From Sipunculus nudus (taxonomy: Eukaryota > Annelida > Sipuncula > Golfingiida > Sipunculidae), in the NCBI GenBank assembly GCA_026874595.1, contig CM049312.1, positions 66,498,929 to 66,562,928 on the forward strand: a stretch of 64,000 nucleotides of DNA. The letters are read 5' to 3'. Shown piece after piece: positions 11,901 through 22,179 of the stretch. How positions within the stretch are numbered: position 1 is the first letter of the stretch; each line of letters begins with the position of its first letter. The notes beneath the pieces are model-generated. The model saw only the letters and a program-made list of their open reading frames with translations, was not told where the DNA came from and made no database searches. Both the position numbers and the translations under genes were made by a program.

Positions 11901-13704
11901 CTACGGTGGCTAATTTAGGACACAGAAAAAAAAATATTTATCTCGAGATCTCGAGATAACATCTCGAGATCTCGACATAGAATTTCGCAAAAAAAAAAAA
12001 ATTTTAGGAAGCAAAAATAAAATTTTAGGAAGCAAAAAAAAAATTTTTAGGAAACAAAAAAAAAAATTTAGGAAGCAAAAAAAAAATTTTTAGGAAGCAA
12101 AAAAAAAAATTTTAGAAAGCAGAAACAAAAATTATCTTTCGAGATCTCCAGAAAAAATGTCACACTTGTACGAACCATTCGAAGCTGAATTGACATAAAA
12201 CAAAGCAACCTTTTGGGGACAGTATACGTTAAGAGTGATTACTATTGCAATTATAAAACAAAGACCATGTATACTGTGTTTAACTGAACGGTAATACAAT
12301 ATAATTAATTTAAAATCAATCAAGTTTGTATATCCCCTGAGATAAGGCGTTCAAGAAGTTCAATATAAATTCAATATGTCAATGATGATGTCAAAGCCTA
12401 AAGAATCTGAAACATTCTACCTGAACGGCGGATTCGGAGCCATGTCTGTTAAATCACTCAAATAGAAATGTTTAAGTCTACATGCATGCATTGTGGGTAC
12501 CTTATTATTTTAAGAATACAAACAAATATGAGCTTCTTATAGAAACACGCTTTTTGTACAATTTCTTTCAGCTTTTGTTTTATTGAAATGGTGTGTCGTT
12601 TTATGGAACATGTATTAGACCATCATAAATTAAAATATGCTAAACTGATTACTGTGTTTTCGGGTAGGTACGCTGGGGGGGGGGGGGGGGGGGGGTCGGG
12701 GAGGGGCGTTGCTCAAGTCTTGATCCACTATAGCTCTTACTTTAGCTCAGATTAATTTAATCAACCTATCTTCATAAATGTTTTATATTCATAAATAAAC
12801 GGTTTAAAATTTCGATCATCTCTCATCATGATTTTTCTTCAGCAAAATGCTTTGCTTTGGTCTTAAAGTCGCTATTCACCTGCCTTATTTATAGAATCTT
12901 TGTAAAAACTCTGCATATACATATTAAAGAAGTGAAAGTAATCATAAACATAATCTAGGTAAACATAATCTATTAATCTTTCATAAAAATGAGCCAATGC
13001 CATGGGTAAAGGCGGTGTCTTTGTCTATATCCACGTTTTTTATAACATGGGTCGGGGGGGGGGGGGGGAATTGCCACCGATCGTAATAGAAAGAAGTCCG
13101 GCAGAAACATCTGGCTTCAATTCAGAGATTACAGATTTCTGTAAATGACAAATACTGCATTGCTTCACATGCTCTAACGAATATCAACTAGTGATCTTTC
13201 AATAACTCGGTTACATGTTTTTATCTGTATGTTAACACTTGCTCAAGTGGCTTGTATACAAGTAGCCTTTAGATAAAATGTTTATACGTCAAAGTGACGT
13301 TATAAGACCCATTCCCAGCTGAAGTTTCTTCCTAAATTTTTTTTTGCTTCCTAATTTTTTTTTTTTTTTTTTTTGCTTCCTAAATTTTTTTTTTTTTTGC
13401 TTCCTAAAAATTTTTTATTTTGTTTCATTTTTTTTTTTTTTTTATGCTTCCTAAATTTTTTTTTTCTGCTTCCTAAAATTTTTTTTTTTTGCTTCCTAAA
13501 AATTTTTTTTTTGCTTCATATAATTTTATTTTATGCTTCCTAAATTTTTTTTTTTTTTTGCTTCCTAAAATTTTATTTTTTGCTTCCTAACAATTTTTTA
13601 TTATTTTTGCTTCCTACAATTTTTTTTTTGCGAAATTCTATGTCGAAATCTCGAGATCACGAGATAAATATTTTTTTTTCTGTGTCTTAAATCAGCCACC
13701 GTAG
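11901..13704. mobile_element. Foldback/MITE-like element with repeat-filled inverted arms
   Basis: A 1.8-kb element starting CTACGGTGGCT and ending AGCCACCGTAG, flanked on both sides by ATTT (11897-11900 and 13705-13708), a candidate 4-bp target duplication. The arms then share CACAGAAAAAAAAATATTTA, a CTCGAGATCTCGAGAT palindromic block and the word ATTTCGCAAAAAAAAA. Next in each arm comes a tandem array of a unit of roughly 20 bases, (A)n-TTTTAGGAAGC, about 6 copies on the left (11990-12125) and about 12 copies on the right (13333-13625, reverse complement). The middle (about 12140-13330) has no ORF and carries G-runs near 12675-12695 and 13052-13067. No transposase is present, so it would need one in trans. 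Confidence 0.72.
11938..11982. repeat. CTCGAG palindrome cluster at the left arm of the foldback element
   Basis: Contains the perfect palindrome TATCTCGAGATCTCGAGATA (extending one base further each side), followed by a second CTCGAGATCTCGA. The right arm keeps a decayed copy (about 13641-13668). Position next to both termini suggests a structural or transposase-binding role; this is inference. Confidence 0.6.
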
Positions 13705-14302
13705 ATTTCGGTCTTAAATAATCTTTTTTTGATTAATGAGTTTGTCTGAGCTTGTTTTCTTTCAAGAATAATGGGTTTGAGATTTAAAAGGAGTTTGTGA
13801 TGAAACTGCGAACCGTAATTGGCGTAAAAAATAAACAATCAGTGCAGCATGACGGCTTTATTTAACATGGATTATCAGTTTGACTTACAATGACTATCCC
13901 TTCATTAAGTCCGGGCTTACCATAAAGAAAGGCCTTGATTTGTATTGATTAATTGCGAGTTGATCACTGATGCGGGAAGCCCTGAGCTCGACTTCGTGAA
14001 CCGTGAAAAATCACTGCGTTAATTGGACACTGGCCTCTGCCGGTCTGCTCCTGGTAGGAATTGTGAACACATCAAAGCTTGACATGAGCTTTGAGAAGTA
14101 AGCCAAGAATGATTTGACAGGAAAACACTCAGTACTTGGAGGTCTTCGAATGTGTTTATAGAAGAAAGGTACAGGGGAAGATAAAATCCATGATAAGAAG
14201 TCAAAAACCCGCTTAGTTGATTAAACAGACGGCTTAAAACTGGATGTTGGAAATAGTCAGCTATATGTTCAAAACAAATCGCTCCAGAGATTCACTGTTC
14301 TG

Positions 14303-15866
14303 CAGTGATGTAGTCGATAACTCAATACCAGAGTCTATGCGCAAGTCCGAGTCCAGGCCAGCCGTGTTCTTGATGTTCGAGTGCAAGTCCACTTTCGTCG
14401 AGTCCGAGTCATTTGGAACCCGAGTCCAAGTCCGAGTCCAAGTTTAATAAAAAAATCTATTAAGAGCGATTAAAAAATAAAAATTTCAGATTATCATGTA
14501 CATTTGTATGCATAAGTTCACACATGCTTTTAATATAATGGTTAATTACATTACATTGATATCCCTCTGGGGTGGACAGTCACGGGACCGGACGATTTGT
14601 CCGTTATAGCGGGGTGTCCGCCCCATAGGGGGGTCGGGCCCAGGAGGCCAGGTTGAGACCAAGAATGTGACTACAACAACCATGAAGGCCGGTATTTTTA
14701 TCTAATATTTGATCTCACATTTATGTTATATGTGAATAAAATTATTACAACTGGTTGATGTGTTTTATTTTTATCTTTAAATGAGGCTTTTATTATTAAC
14801 TGGAACATTATGGTCATTACATTATGAGAAAATAACATGCTAACATTGATCGACATCGACTTAACTTACCCCTAGGCGTCTCAATGTGATTCTGCACTGG
14901 TTCCGTAAAATTGCTAAATTACTAACTCTTTCCGTAATATTAAAAGAATCGCTTATGGAATAAATCCATTTCTGACAACTCGTTCAAGTTCGGTTAAAAA
15001 ACCTAAGCGATCGTAAGCAAAGGTGTTAAATAAATGTATGATATCATATGCGCTTTATGATTGGTAGGCGGGACTCATTTCCGTGATGCAAATGTTACAG
15101 GATCAGGGATTACTTCCCGGTCCAAACGAGAGGTCATGACCCTCGACTTTATCGTCCGGTTGTGTAACGTCATTATCCTCGCTCATGGGTCTAAGTTAGA
15201 ATAATGTGACCCGAATTCAGAATGAGTATGTAGCTTCACTGAAAGCTCGGCTCATTAGAAAATCAGGGAATTCTGTCATTTTGTGGGCACTGCTATGGAT
15301 AAAAGGATAAAGGCCTTCAAATGATCGAGCTATAAAAAATAAGGTTAATTTAGTAAAACTAGCCGAGGTCTTATAGCTTGGCGATGAATGCCTAAATAAC
15401 AAGAACATTTAAGAGATATAAGGCGTACCGGAAGTTGACACTTTTTGCAATTTCAAAGTATTTCTACCGACATCGATTGGGACGGCTGGTTGGGAGTCCG
15501 TTAGCCGGGGTGATTTCAGCCATTGGGCGGACAAAAAGTGTCCATTGAGGGGTGCTTAAAAGAGAAAAAATGCTCGGTCAGCCCAAAAACTGTCCGTTTG
15601 GCGGGGTGTCCGCAGCCCGGGGTTTCACTGTATATATAGTGCTATTATGTTTTAATATTCTGTTAATAGTTCGCACATAGATAAATCTTTTATTATGTGG
15701 CAGAGTTTTTTTTCTATTGGACTCGAGCTGGACTCGATCTGATATCTCGAATCCTTACCTCCAAGTCCGAAAAGAAGTCCGAGTCATGGACTCTCTGGTC
15801 AAAGTTCGAGCCCGAGTCCCTAAAAAAAGTGGACTGAGTCCAAGTTCGTACACAAGTACATCACTG
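14303..15866. mobile_element. CAGTGATGTA-ended inverted-repeat element rich in GAGTCC
   Basis: The left end CAGTGATGTAGTC (14303) and right end GTACATCACTG (to 15866) form a 10-bp inverted repeat. Both arms, about 14303-14445 and 15717-15866, are dense in AAGTCCGAGTCC-type words. A partial copy of the same end (GTGGACTCGAGTCCGACATCACTG) appears near 55560-55583, which supports a dispersed family. No target duplication is visible. The interior contains repeated GCGGGGTGTCCG words (about 14609 and 15600) and a GGGTTTCACTGTA terminus near 15618-15631 that may be a second, nested element. No coding sequence was recognised. Confidence 0.42.
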
Positions 15867-16030
15867 ATGCCAAGAGTAGTATGCGTTTTTTGTACAAGCA
15901 TATGTACGTTATTGACTATTTTTCCCTTCTATAGTCGACCATCATACTATTAATTTACAAAATTTTAAATTTTCTTAATCGTGTAATTTAAAAAGTATCA
16001 TTTTTCATTTTTCAATACATGTTATTTAAC

Positions 16031-16717
16031 TTATCTATACGAGCCACCGTATGTTAGGAAAGTGGGGGCTTTGGTATAATTAATATGAAATGATTTAACA
16101 GTACTCACATGCAAAGTATCTGAGTGCAGAGCTTTCGTCTGGTCTCTACCAGACTTGTTCATTGAATGGCGTGAACAAGCCCAGGGGAAATCCTTAACAT
16201 GTTCTCGACCGTTGCCATAGGCCGTGAGGCACGAACGGTCACGTGTCAACAAGAACGGGTGAGGGTGGCGCCCTCTGTCATTGTTGAGAGTTGGCTGGAG
16301 TTTTCATATCTGCATAGCTTCGCGTACGCCGCGTTCGAAGCAGCGTGAGTCTTTATCAACAATTTTGCCTTTTTCTAGATGATGTCCCGTACTGTTGAGA
16401 TATTGGAAGAAGAGGGAATTAGCGTACTTGAGATGTTCTGAGTGGTGCACTGTGTAGGCTCTACCAGTTTCACCGACATAGTGGTGGTCGCAGTCTGCAC
16501 ATTGGAGATGGTACATAAAAACCACCCATATCCGACATTCGGTCCTTATGCTTGGGTGTGCCAAGGGGTATGCAGATGGAATTGGCAGGGACCGCATAAG
16601 GTACAACACCCACTTTGCGGAATTGTTTTTGGTTAGAATGACAGAAATGCCTTCCAAGCAGGGGATCGTGACGTGACCTTTAACAGGAAAAGAGCGCTCA
16701 ACACCAGGGTGGGGCAC
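16031..16717 (-). pseudogene. Penelope-like element fragment: linker, GIY-YIG endonuclease domain and C-terminal tail
   Basis: One minus-strand frame runs from 16717 to 16031, interrupted by a single TGA at 16306-16304. Penelope-like elements encode a reverse transcriptase fused to a C-terminal GIY-YIG endonuclease. Here the linker (VTIPCLEGIS) and endonuclease block are visible, with the CADCDHHYVGETGRA core and a later REAMQI matching the usual VREAI motif. The TGA follows ATA and sits where an Arg is usual, so a CGA-to-TGA transition is a plausible single lesion; after it the frame resumes with KLQPTLNNDRGR, the expected post-domain sequence. The reverse transcriptase part is absent, so this is a truncated, dead copy. 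Confidence 0.72.
16129..16182 (-). ncRNA. Degenerate hammerhead-ribozyme-like motif in the Penelope fragment
   Basis: Read on the minus strand: GGGC-UU (stem III 5' arm and cleavage-site-like bases), a stem I region, a core, then GUCUGG-UAGAGA-CCAGAC (perfect 6-bp stem II), GAAA, and GCUC, which pairs with GGGC through one G-U pair. This is the order of a minimal type I hammerhead, as described for Penelope-like elements. Where the core CUGAUGA is expected the sequence reads AUGAACA, which breaks the essential C3-G8 pair. An alternative TTGTTCA/TGAACAA hairpin would compete with the fold. Probably an inactive relic. Confidence 0.45.
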
Positions 16718-17083
16718 AGTTTTGTCTGTGTGAGCGGTCGGCCTTTTTACCGAGAGCTACCCTGCTCTTACGACGGCCAGTGTTCATACATACTTGGGAC
16801 TACCGAGCGCTAGGGACTTTTTACCGAGCGCTACCATCGCGCACATGACAGTTAGTCTTTACCGCATTCAACACAAAACTATATATTTAGAATATTCATA
16901 AAGCATGTTTCTTAATTAATCAAGCAAACTAATTAATTAACGATGTCCATACCCTGGATGAGGTCGGATGATTTCTCACCAAACCGTGTAACAACTTTGG
17001 CATAAATTTCTTTAAATGACGGTTATATATCGATATATAAAGATATATATTTATATATATTACGATAAACATAAATATAAATT

Positions 17084-17085
<2 letters not shown>

Positions 17086-17155
<70 letters not shown>
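17086..17155. repeat. (AT)n microsatellite
   Basis: About 35 uninterrupted AT units, preceded by imperfect TATATA-rich sequence from 17024. Confidence 0.95.
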
Positions 17156-17158
<3 letters not shown>

Positions 17159-17584
17159 CTCTCGCCTAGCTTTGGTATCTTTTCCCACAATTCTTGTTCG
17201 AATGTAGTGAACCCAAAATCGCCCCTCTAAATGAGTCTTACACGATCATGTAGGATAAGAAAGCTTACTTGGCCAACATATACCAAAATCAAATGCTATA
17301 ATGTCAATAGAGTTTTATTGCATAACGGGGGCGTCAATACTGGGGGGGGGGTTATATCCCCCCTTACTTTTTAACGACCCCCTCCCATATTCAGAGAATA
17401 ATATCTATCTATTGGGAAAGAAATATTAATGACTATAATATAGGACCTCGGTTTATTTTCTGAGTTTACTATGTAATATTTTATATCTAAACTTGGTTTA
17501 GAATTAACAGACACTGGAACAATAATACCTTATTACCTCATTATATTCTTGGGTATATAAAATTTTCTTTAATCACATAAAATA

Positions 17585-17585
<1 letters not shown>

Positions 17586-17643
<58 letters not shown>
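17586..17643. repeat. Compound (CT)n(AT)n microsatellite
   Basis: A pure CT run passes directly into a pure TA run of about 20 units. Confidence 0.95.
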
Positions 17644-17646
<3 letters not shown>

Positions 17647-17716
17647 TACCCTCCCACGCCTTCGAGTCATCCCCGCCACCTTGAAGATTAATTGACGCCA
17701 TTGTTCCATAGACAAC

Positions 17717-18070
17717 TCAAACAAGCATAACTAAACCATTAACTCCTCTTCCTAGTCTCCTCGACCTCTGAACCTCATGAATATTCATAAAGAACCACGC
17801 CTTAAGGAGACGCTTGACAGAAACACTGTCGCTGTTCTTCTTGTTATAATTAACTGTTGTCAAAACGTTTGTTTCGCCTTGCTCCATGTCCCTATAGTGA
17901 TAGTATGATAAATCAGAAAGATTAACAGCATAACGCAGATTTACTGCACTGTAAATCCTTAAAGTCAGACTGTCTTGGGTTTGATTGACATGACCAGGTA
18001 CAGGTAATTTTACCTGTCTTCTAATGTTGTTTAATAATAATTGACGTTGGTGCATCTGTAACTGGCACAC
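17717..18070 (-). CDS. Unrecognised 117-codon ORF
   Basis: Open frame without low-complexity sequence, ending in a Lys/Arg-rich C-terminus. A CCAGTTACAG|ATG boundary at its start could be a splice acceptor. No motif, signal peptide or family was recognised and there is no neighbouring exon in a compatible phase. It is long for a chance frame in AT-rich DNA but could still be one. Confidence 0.2.
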   Translation of the reverse strand: MCQLQMHQRQLLLNNIRRQVKLPVPGHVNQTQDSLTLRIYSAVNLRYAVNLSDLSYYHYRDMEQGETNVLTTVNYNKKNSDSVSVKRLLKAWFFMNIHEVQRSRRLGRGVNGLVMLV

Positions 18071-18599
18071 AGAGGCAAGTTCTTATACATAACCACTCGA
18101 CAATGCCCTGGGCGTGAAAACGTGCCCGGTCTTGTATTAATTAGCAGATCATTGTCGGCTGGATTTAACAAAGATCAAACGACGGGGGGAACTTGGACCT
18201 GACCGCCGGCACTCTAGTTCCTTATAACGATTCGGAGTATGGGGGACGAGGTTTATTTTGTTTCATGTAAGTCCGTTCGTATACGGAAATCGAGTTTTTC
18301 GTTATATTGAAGCTAATTTTAACTGTCACTAGTTCGTTCCCTAGAGATTTGTCCGTAACTCGAGTCTTCCGTTGTAACGGACCCCGTTATTACGAGACTT
18401 CAATTTACACTTCACCAGTTCCTCTCTAAAGTCGGTATGTAGGCTCACTGTGTAATTTATTATCCTGGGGCCTTCGTGTCAACGTCTCCTGGGTCTTATG
18501 ACTTTCATTTCTGGACACTTGTGGACCGAGGGTCGGAGTGGTCGGTCATTAAAATTACCATATACTGAAGTGTATTTATATAACAAAAGCATACGTACC

Positions 18600-18602
<3 letters not shown>

Positions 18603-18650
<48 letters not shown>

Positions 18651-18662
18651 CAGAAAATGCAC

Positions 18663-18714
<52 letters not shown>
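18603..18714. repeat. Two adjacent (AT)n tracts
   Basis: (AT)n at 18603-18648 and again at 18666-18714, separated by the 17-base GC-containing spacer near 18649-18665. The second tract abuts the 3' end of a minus-strand LINE and is probably its tail. Confidence 0.9.
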
Positions 18715-18717
<3 letters not shown>

Positions 18718-19169
18718 TTCTTTATTAGAGTGACAAGTACATTCAGATACATATATAATTATACATATCAGTGCACCCGTCCCCATGGACCTTTTAGTCA
18801 CTTCATAACTTAGAACAAAATAAGTGATTGCATACACTAGACATACAATTACTTGCTCCTAATTTCATAACATCTGCATAAATATTTTGCTAGCTTTCTA
18901 GAATTATTTTCACACAACCAGGATATTTTATCATTTTCTGTAAAAGTAGATGTTGGCCAGTTTGTACCAGAAAATAATGTCTGACTTTCCTGGTCATACA
19001 AAGGACAGTGAAAAAGGAAGTGGACCTCATCTTCAATACACTCATTACATTTAAAACAGACTCTTTGTTCAATATTAATGCGACGAATTCTGCCTGTTTC
19101 AATTGCCAAAGGTAATACACCCATTCTGAACTGAGCCAAAAAGGATCTTTCTTTTGAAGAAAGGTTCAA
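18715..19169 (-). mobile_element. 5'-truncated LINE, C-terminal zinc-finger region and 3' UTR
   Basis: The 106-codon frame (19169-18849) encodes the end of a LINE reverse transcriptase: SSKERSFLAQFRMGVLPLAI followed by CFKCN...EDEVHFLFHCPLYD, the zf-RVT-type Cys/His knuckle found at the C-terminus of many non-LTR ORF2 proteins. After the stop a short 3' UTR ends in TCTAATAAAG and runs into (TA)n. The rest of the element is missing, as expected for incomplete reverse transcription. It is a different subfamily from the full LINE at 47-52 kb, which ends in poly(A). Confidence 0.7.
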
Positions 19170-19306
19170 TTTTACATATAATTCAGTACTGATTGAATTT
19201 TTGTACAGCCTATAATTCCTTAGTTTTGGTTTTGATAACAGTTTTTATCTCCATTTATCATTCATGACATGTTCTAATTTATTGTATATTTTAGTCATTC
19301 TAATAA

Positions 19307-19309
<3 letters not shown>

Positions 19310-19380
<71 letters not shown>
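19310..19380. repeat. (AT)n microsatellite following a plus-strand TCTAATAAAG
   Basis: About 35 AT units directly after ATTCTAATAAAG (plus strand), the same terminal motif as the minus-strand LINE 3' end just to the left. The tract is immediately followed by the start of a SINE. Confidence 0.9.
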
Positions 19381-19383
<3 letters not shown>

Positions 19384-19695
19384 GGCTTAATGGCTAGGGC
19401 GCTAGACTTGTGACCGCAAGGTTTTGGGTTTGCGTCCCGTTGACTCGAGCGCTAAGACTAACAGCCAAAGTGTTTACCATACGGTGGCGCCCTCACCACC
19501 ATGGAGTGAATGGTAACTGGCCAAGCATGCATGGATGACATGCAAATGTAGAACGAATAACATTCCAGCGCCGTGCGTGGCTGCTGGGTGGTAGGTTCCC
19601 AAGGAAGTTTAGTAAAACTAAAAGAATAAACAAGCCTGAAGGACAAGGTAAACAAGGTGTTAAGTCGGACGAGCGTGACGTCACTGATTTCGGAC
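19381..19695 (+). mobile_element. tRNA-derived SINE, copy 1
   Basis: The head has an A-box-like TGGCTAGGGCG and a B-box-like GGTTTGCGTCC at tRNA spacing. The body contains ACCGCAAGGTT, ATGTAGAACGAATAAC and an AAAGAATAAACAAGCCT stretch. The same blocks in the same order recur at 62150-62430, which defines a family of about 300 bp. Short frames across it are not genes. Confidence 0.55.
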
Positions 19696-19877
19696 CATAA
19701 AAACAATACAAACTAAATACCTAGTATATGGCCTAGTTTAAACTTAATGCAGCATTCCGTCTACCGTGGCGTTAAAAATATCCGTGGCTGTCCCCTTTAA
19801 ATTCGGGGAACTTTGATATTTTCAGTGCAGGGAAAATGGGTACAAATGGATAACAAAATTCCTCTTAGTAAAATGTA

Positions 19878-19925
19878 AATCATTATTGTTATTATTATTA
19901 CTATTATTATTATTATTATTATTAT
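19878..19925. repeat. (TTA)n microsatellite
   Basis: Nearly pure TTA/ATT trinucleotide run. Confidence 0.9.
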
Positions 19926-20204
19926 AAATTTACCAGCCCAGGCGTTAATGGGTTAAATGCACGGCATTGGTTAATGCAATGTATGTTCTTAAGGCATCGG
20001 TTAGAAAATAACACGGTTTCATGGTTTGGAAGGGAGCATTGATATTATTTCTTTTTTTTTTTAATTTTAGTTTATAAATAATAAATCCTGACCTGTTACT
20101 GGCGCTTTTTGTCAAATAACGATGAAGGTCACTCACGATAAAAATGTTACGCTATTATTCAGACGTCTTGATTTCATTTTATTTTATTTTTATTGTTATT
20201 ATTG

Positions 20205-20487
20205 CCTTCGCGAGGAGGGTATGCGTTCATCCACGATAGTGTGTTTGTTTTTTTTTCACTACATACGCACGCTGTGATGAATGGAATCTCATAGAAAGGC
20301 CTGTGAAGAATCGGTTAGATTTTGGTGATGATCCAGAACAAGATATGGTTCAGGAACGTCATCATGGAATATTCATAAATGTACTACCTTTTATGCACGA
20401 ATGACACTACGAATATAGACTGAATAAGTGAATGCAAACACGGTTTTTGGAGCATCCTACAATAAAATCCCCTATATGGCGGAGGCT
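20205..20487 (+). mobile_element. GGCGGAGG-family dispersed repeat
   Basis: Begins GCGAGGAGGGTATGCGTTCA and ends TATATGGCGGAGGCTTGCA. It shares ATGAATGGAATCTCAT...AAGAATCGGTTAGATTTTGG with copies at 33288-33600, 57757-58115 and, inverted, 55705-56020. Non-coding. Confidence 0.55.
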
Positions 20488-20512
20488 TGCATTCATTGGA
20501 TTGTGATTTCCA

Positions 20513-20514
<2 letters not shown>

Positions 20515-20550
<36 letters not shown>

Positions 20551-20562
20551 TTTTATTATTAT
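20515..20562. repeat. (TTA)n microsatellite
   Basis: Pure TTA run followed by short TTTTATTATTA. Confidence 0.9.
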
Positions 20563-20984
20563 ATCTTATTGCAAAGGGCATGTAATACACATTTCACACA
20601 TTTTGTATACAATTTCATCAAATATAACATGTACAATTCACAGAAATCACATATCCTGGATGTTATATCAATTATAATTCAATAATTCGCGAATTTTACC
20701 TTATAAATTCCAGTGGTCCATAGAGAAAATAAATATTTCCACTACTTATACCATTTAATATTAAAAGAATACAGAAGTTACAGTCTGTTATTTTTCCCGT
20801 TTTTTTTTGTCCGATTTATTCCAAATGTTTAGTTATCTTTTTTTCTGCTTTGCTATTAAACCTCAATTGTTTTATTTTATTATTTTTTTTCAATCTCCTG
20901 AAAAAACTCTGACATTAAATTACTTTTTTTTTTTCATTATTTTATTCCCACGGGTCTACAAATAATCCATATGTTATAATCTGT

Positions 20985-21118
20985 AGTTAAATTTAAGACA
21001 TGAAATGGACGCCCTGAGGCTTTAGAAAGATTTGTCTTCGACGAGCCGGCGGGGTTCGATCTCGAGACCTTCACCTCCGTATAGTCCAACGCTATATAGA
21101 ACGTAACCTGCTTGAGGC
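20985..21118 (-). mobile_element. tRNA-derived SINE head, minus strand
   Basis: On the minus strand TAGCGTTGGAC (A-box-like) is followed after about 20 bases by GAGATCGAACCCC (B-box-like), the internal pol III promoter layout of a tRNA. It does not fold into an intact tRNA acceptor stem by eye, so it is called a SINE rather than a tRNA gene. Confidence 0.45.
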
Positions 21119-21952
21119 ACAAGAAGTAGAAATCAAAAGAAATTCATTAATATATATAGTTTGTATTTTAGTTCCGGTCTTTATTGATATTAATAATTAA
21201 TTTTATAATTCGAAATAAAACATGGTTAGAATTTGGGTTTTACGAGTTGGAGCATTTTCCAGGTGCTTGAGAGGATATTGTAGTTGGACTGAATTTTACT
21301 TATTTTGGTCATATCAACCTAATTGGCTTTCAGGGCAAAATTAATTAAAAGTACGTTAATGATTCATTTTTATATATGATCTGTCGTCCGGTCCATGTTA
21401 TGACTGAGCACTTTGTCTGGAAAACTTGATATCCTGATGATTTCATAAAAACGTACAATTCTTTTCATATATGGTTAACTATCATTATTTAAAGGATAAT
21501 GGCACCTGTACTATACCAAGTCAAAGATCAATACACGCGGACCTAACAGGAAAGTTAGTATTTATGCGTTAAGCTGACGGTGGTGTGTGCGATAACAGTG
21601 AGAACGTTTATTTTACTTGTATTCCTGTTGAACTATGTCCGGACTGAGAGACGTATTGTCAATGTGTCAATGATATCAAGCGTGAATTTAAGCAAGCGCC
21701 CGGTGTTTAGTAAACAATACAGCTAATCAAAGTATACACGGCAAGAAAACCCCGATCTTATTACAAAGCCCAGGGTTATTAATTGGCCGCGAGCCGAATA
21801 TATAATAAATACCGATTACGGTGTAATTAACTGGTCCGATAAGTCGACTGCAGTACCACGTACCTGCGTTGAGGTGGATTGCTTGGGGGAGTTTATTGTA
21901 TATAAGCCGCCTAAACGCGGACGGCTCTACAATAGCAAACAAATAGCGCGTT

Positions 21953-21972
21953 GAGTGGCTATATAGCCACTC
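21953..21972. repeat. Perfect 20-bp palindrome
   Basis: GAGTGGCTATATAGCCACTC is its own reverse complement and has TATATA at its centre. It sits at the edge of a locally GC-richer block (about 21540-22180) without a recognised gene. Confidence 0.85.
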
Positions 21973-22179
21973 TCCGGTGTCGCCGCAGTGTACAAAAGCT
22001 ACATAAAATACTCGTGTATATGTAAATACACTCCGCTGGCGACCGTATTACGCGTTAGCAACCGCCCCGCGCTTGACTATGTGGCCGGTCGGATCTTCTG
22101 GTTGCCCGCTGTGAAGGATCGATGTCAGAGGTCTAGGAGGTACACCGTAGATTGACGCACCGACGTACAAGAGACGCCT

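Noticed and set aside
18479-18837. Frames rich in Tyr-Ile repeats
   Set aside because: Produced by (AT)n microsatellites; the same applies to similar frames near 17016, 36150, 36895, 44815 and 60973.
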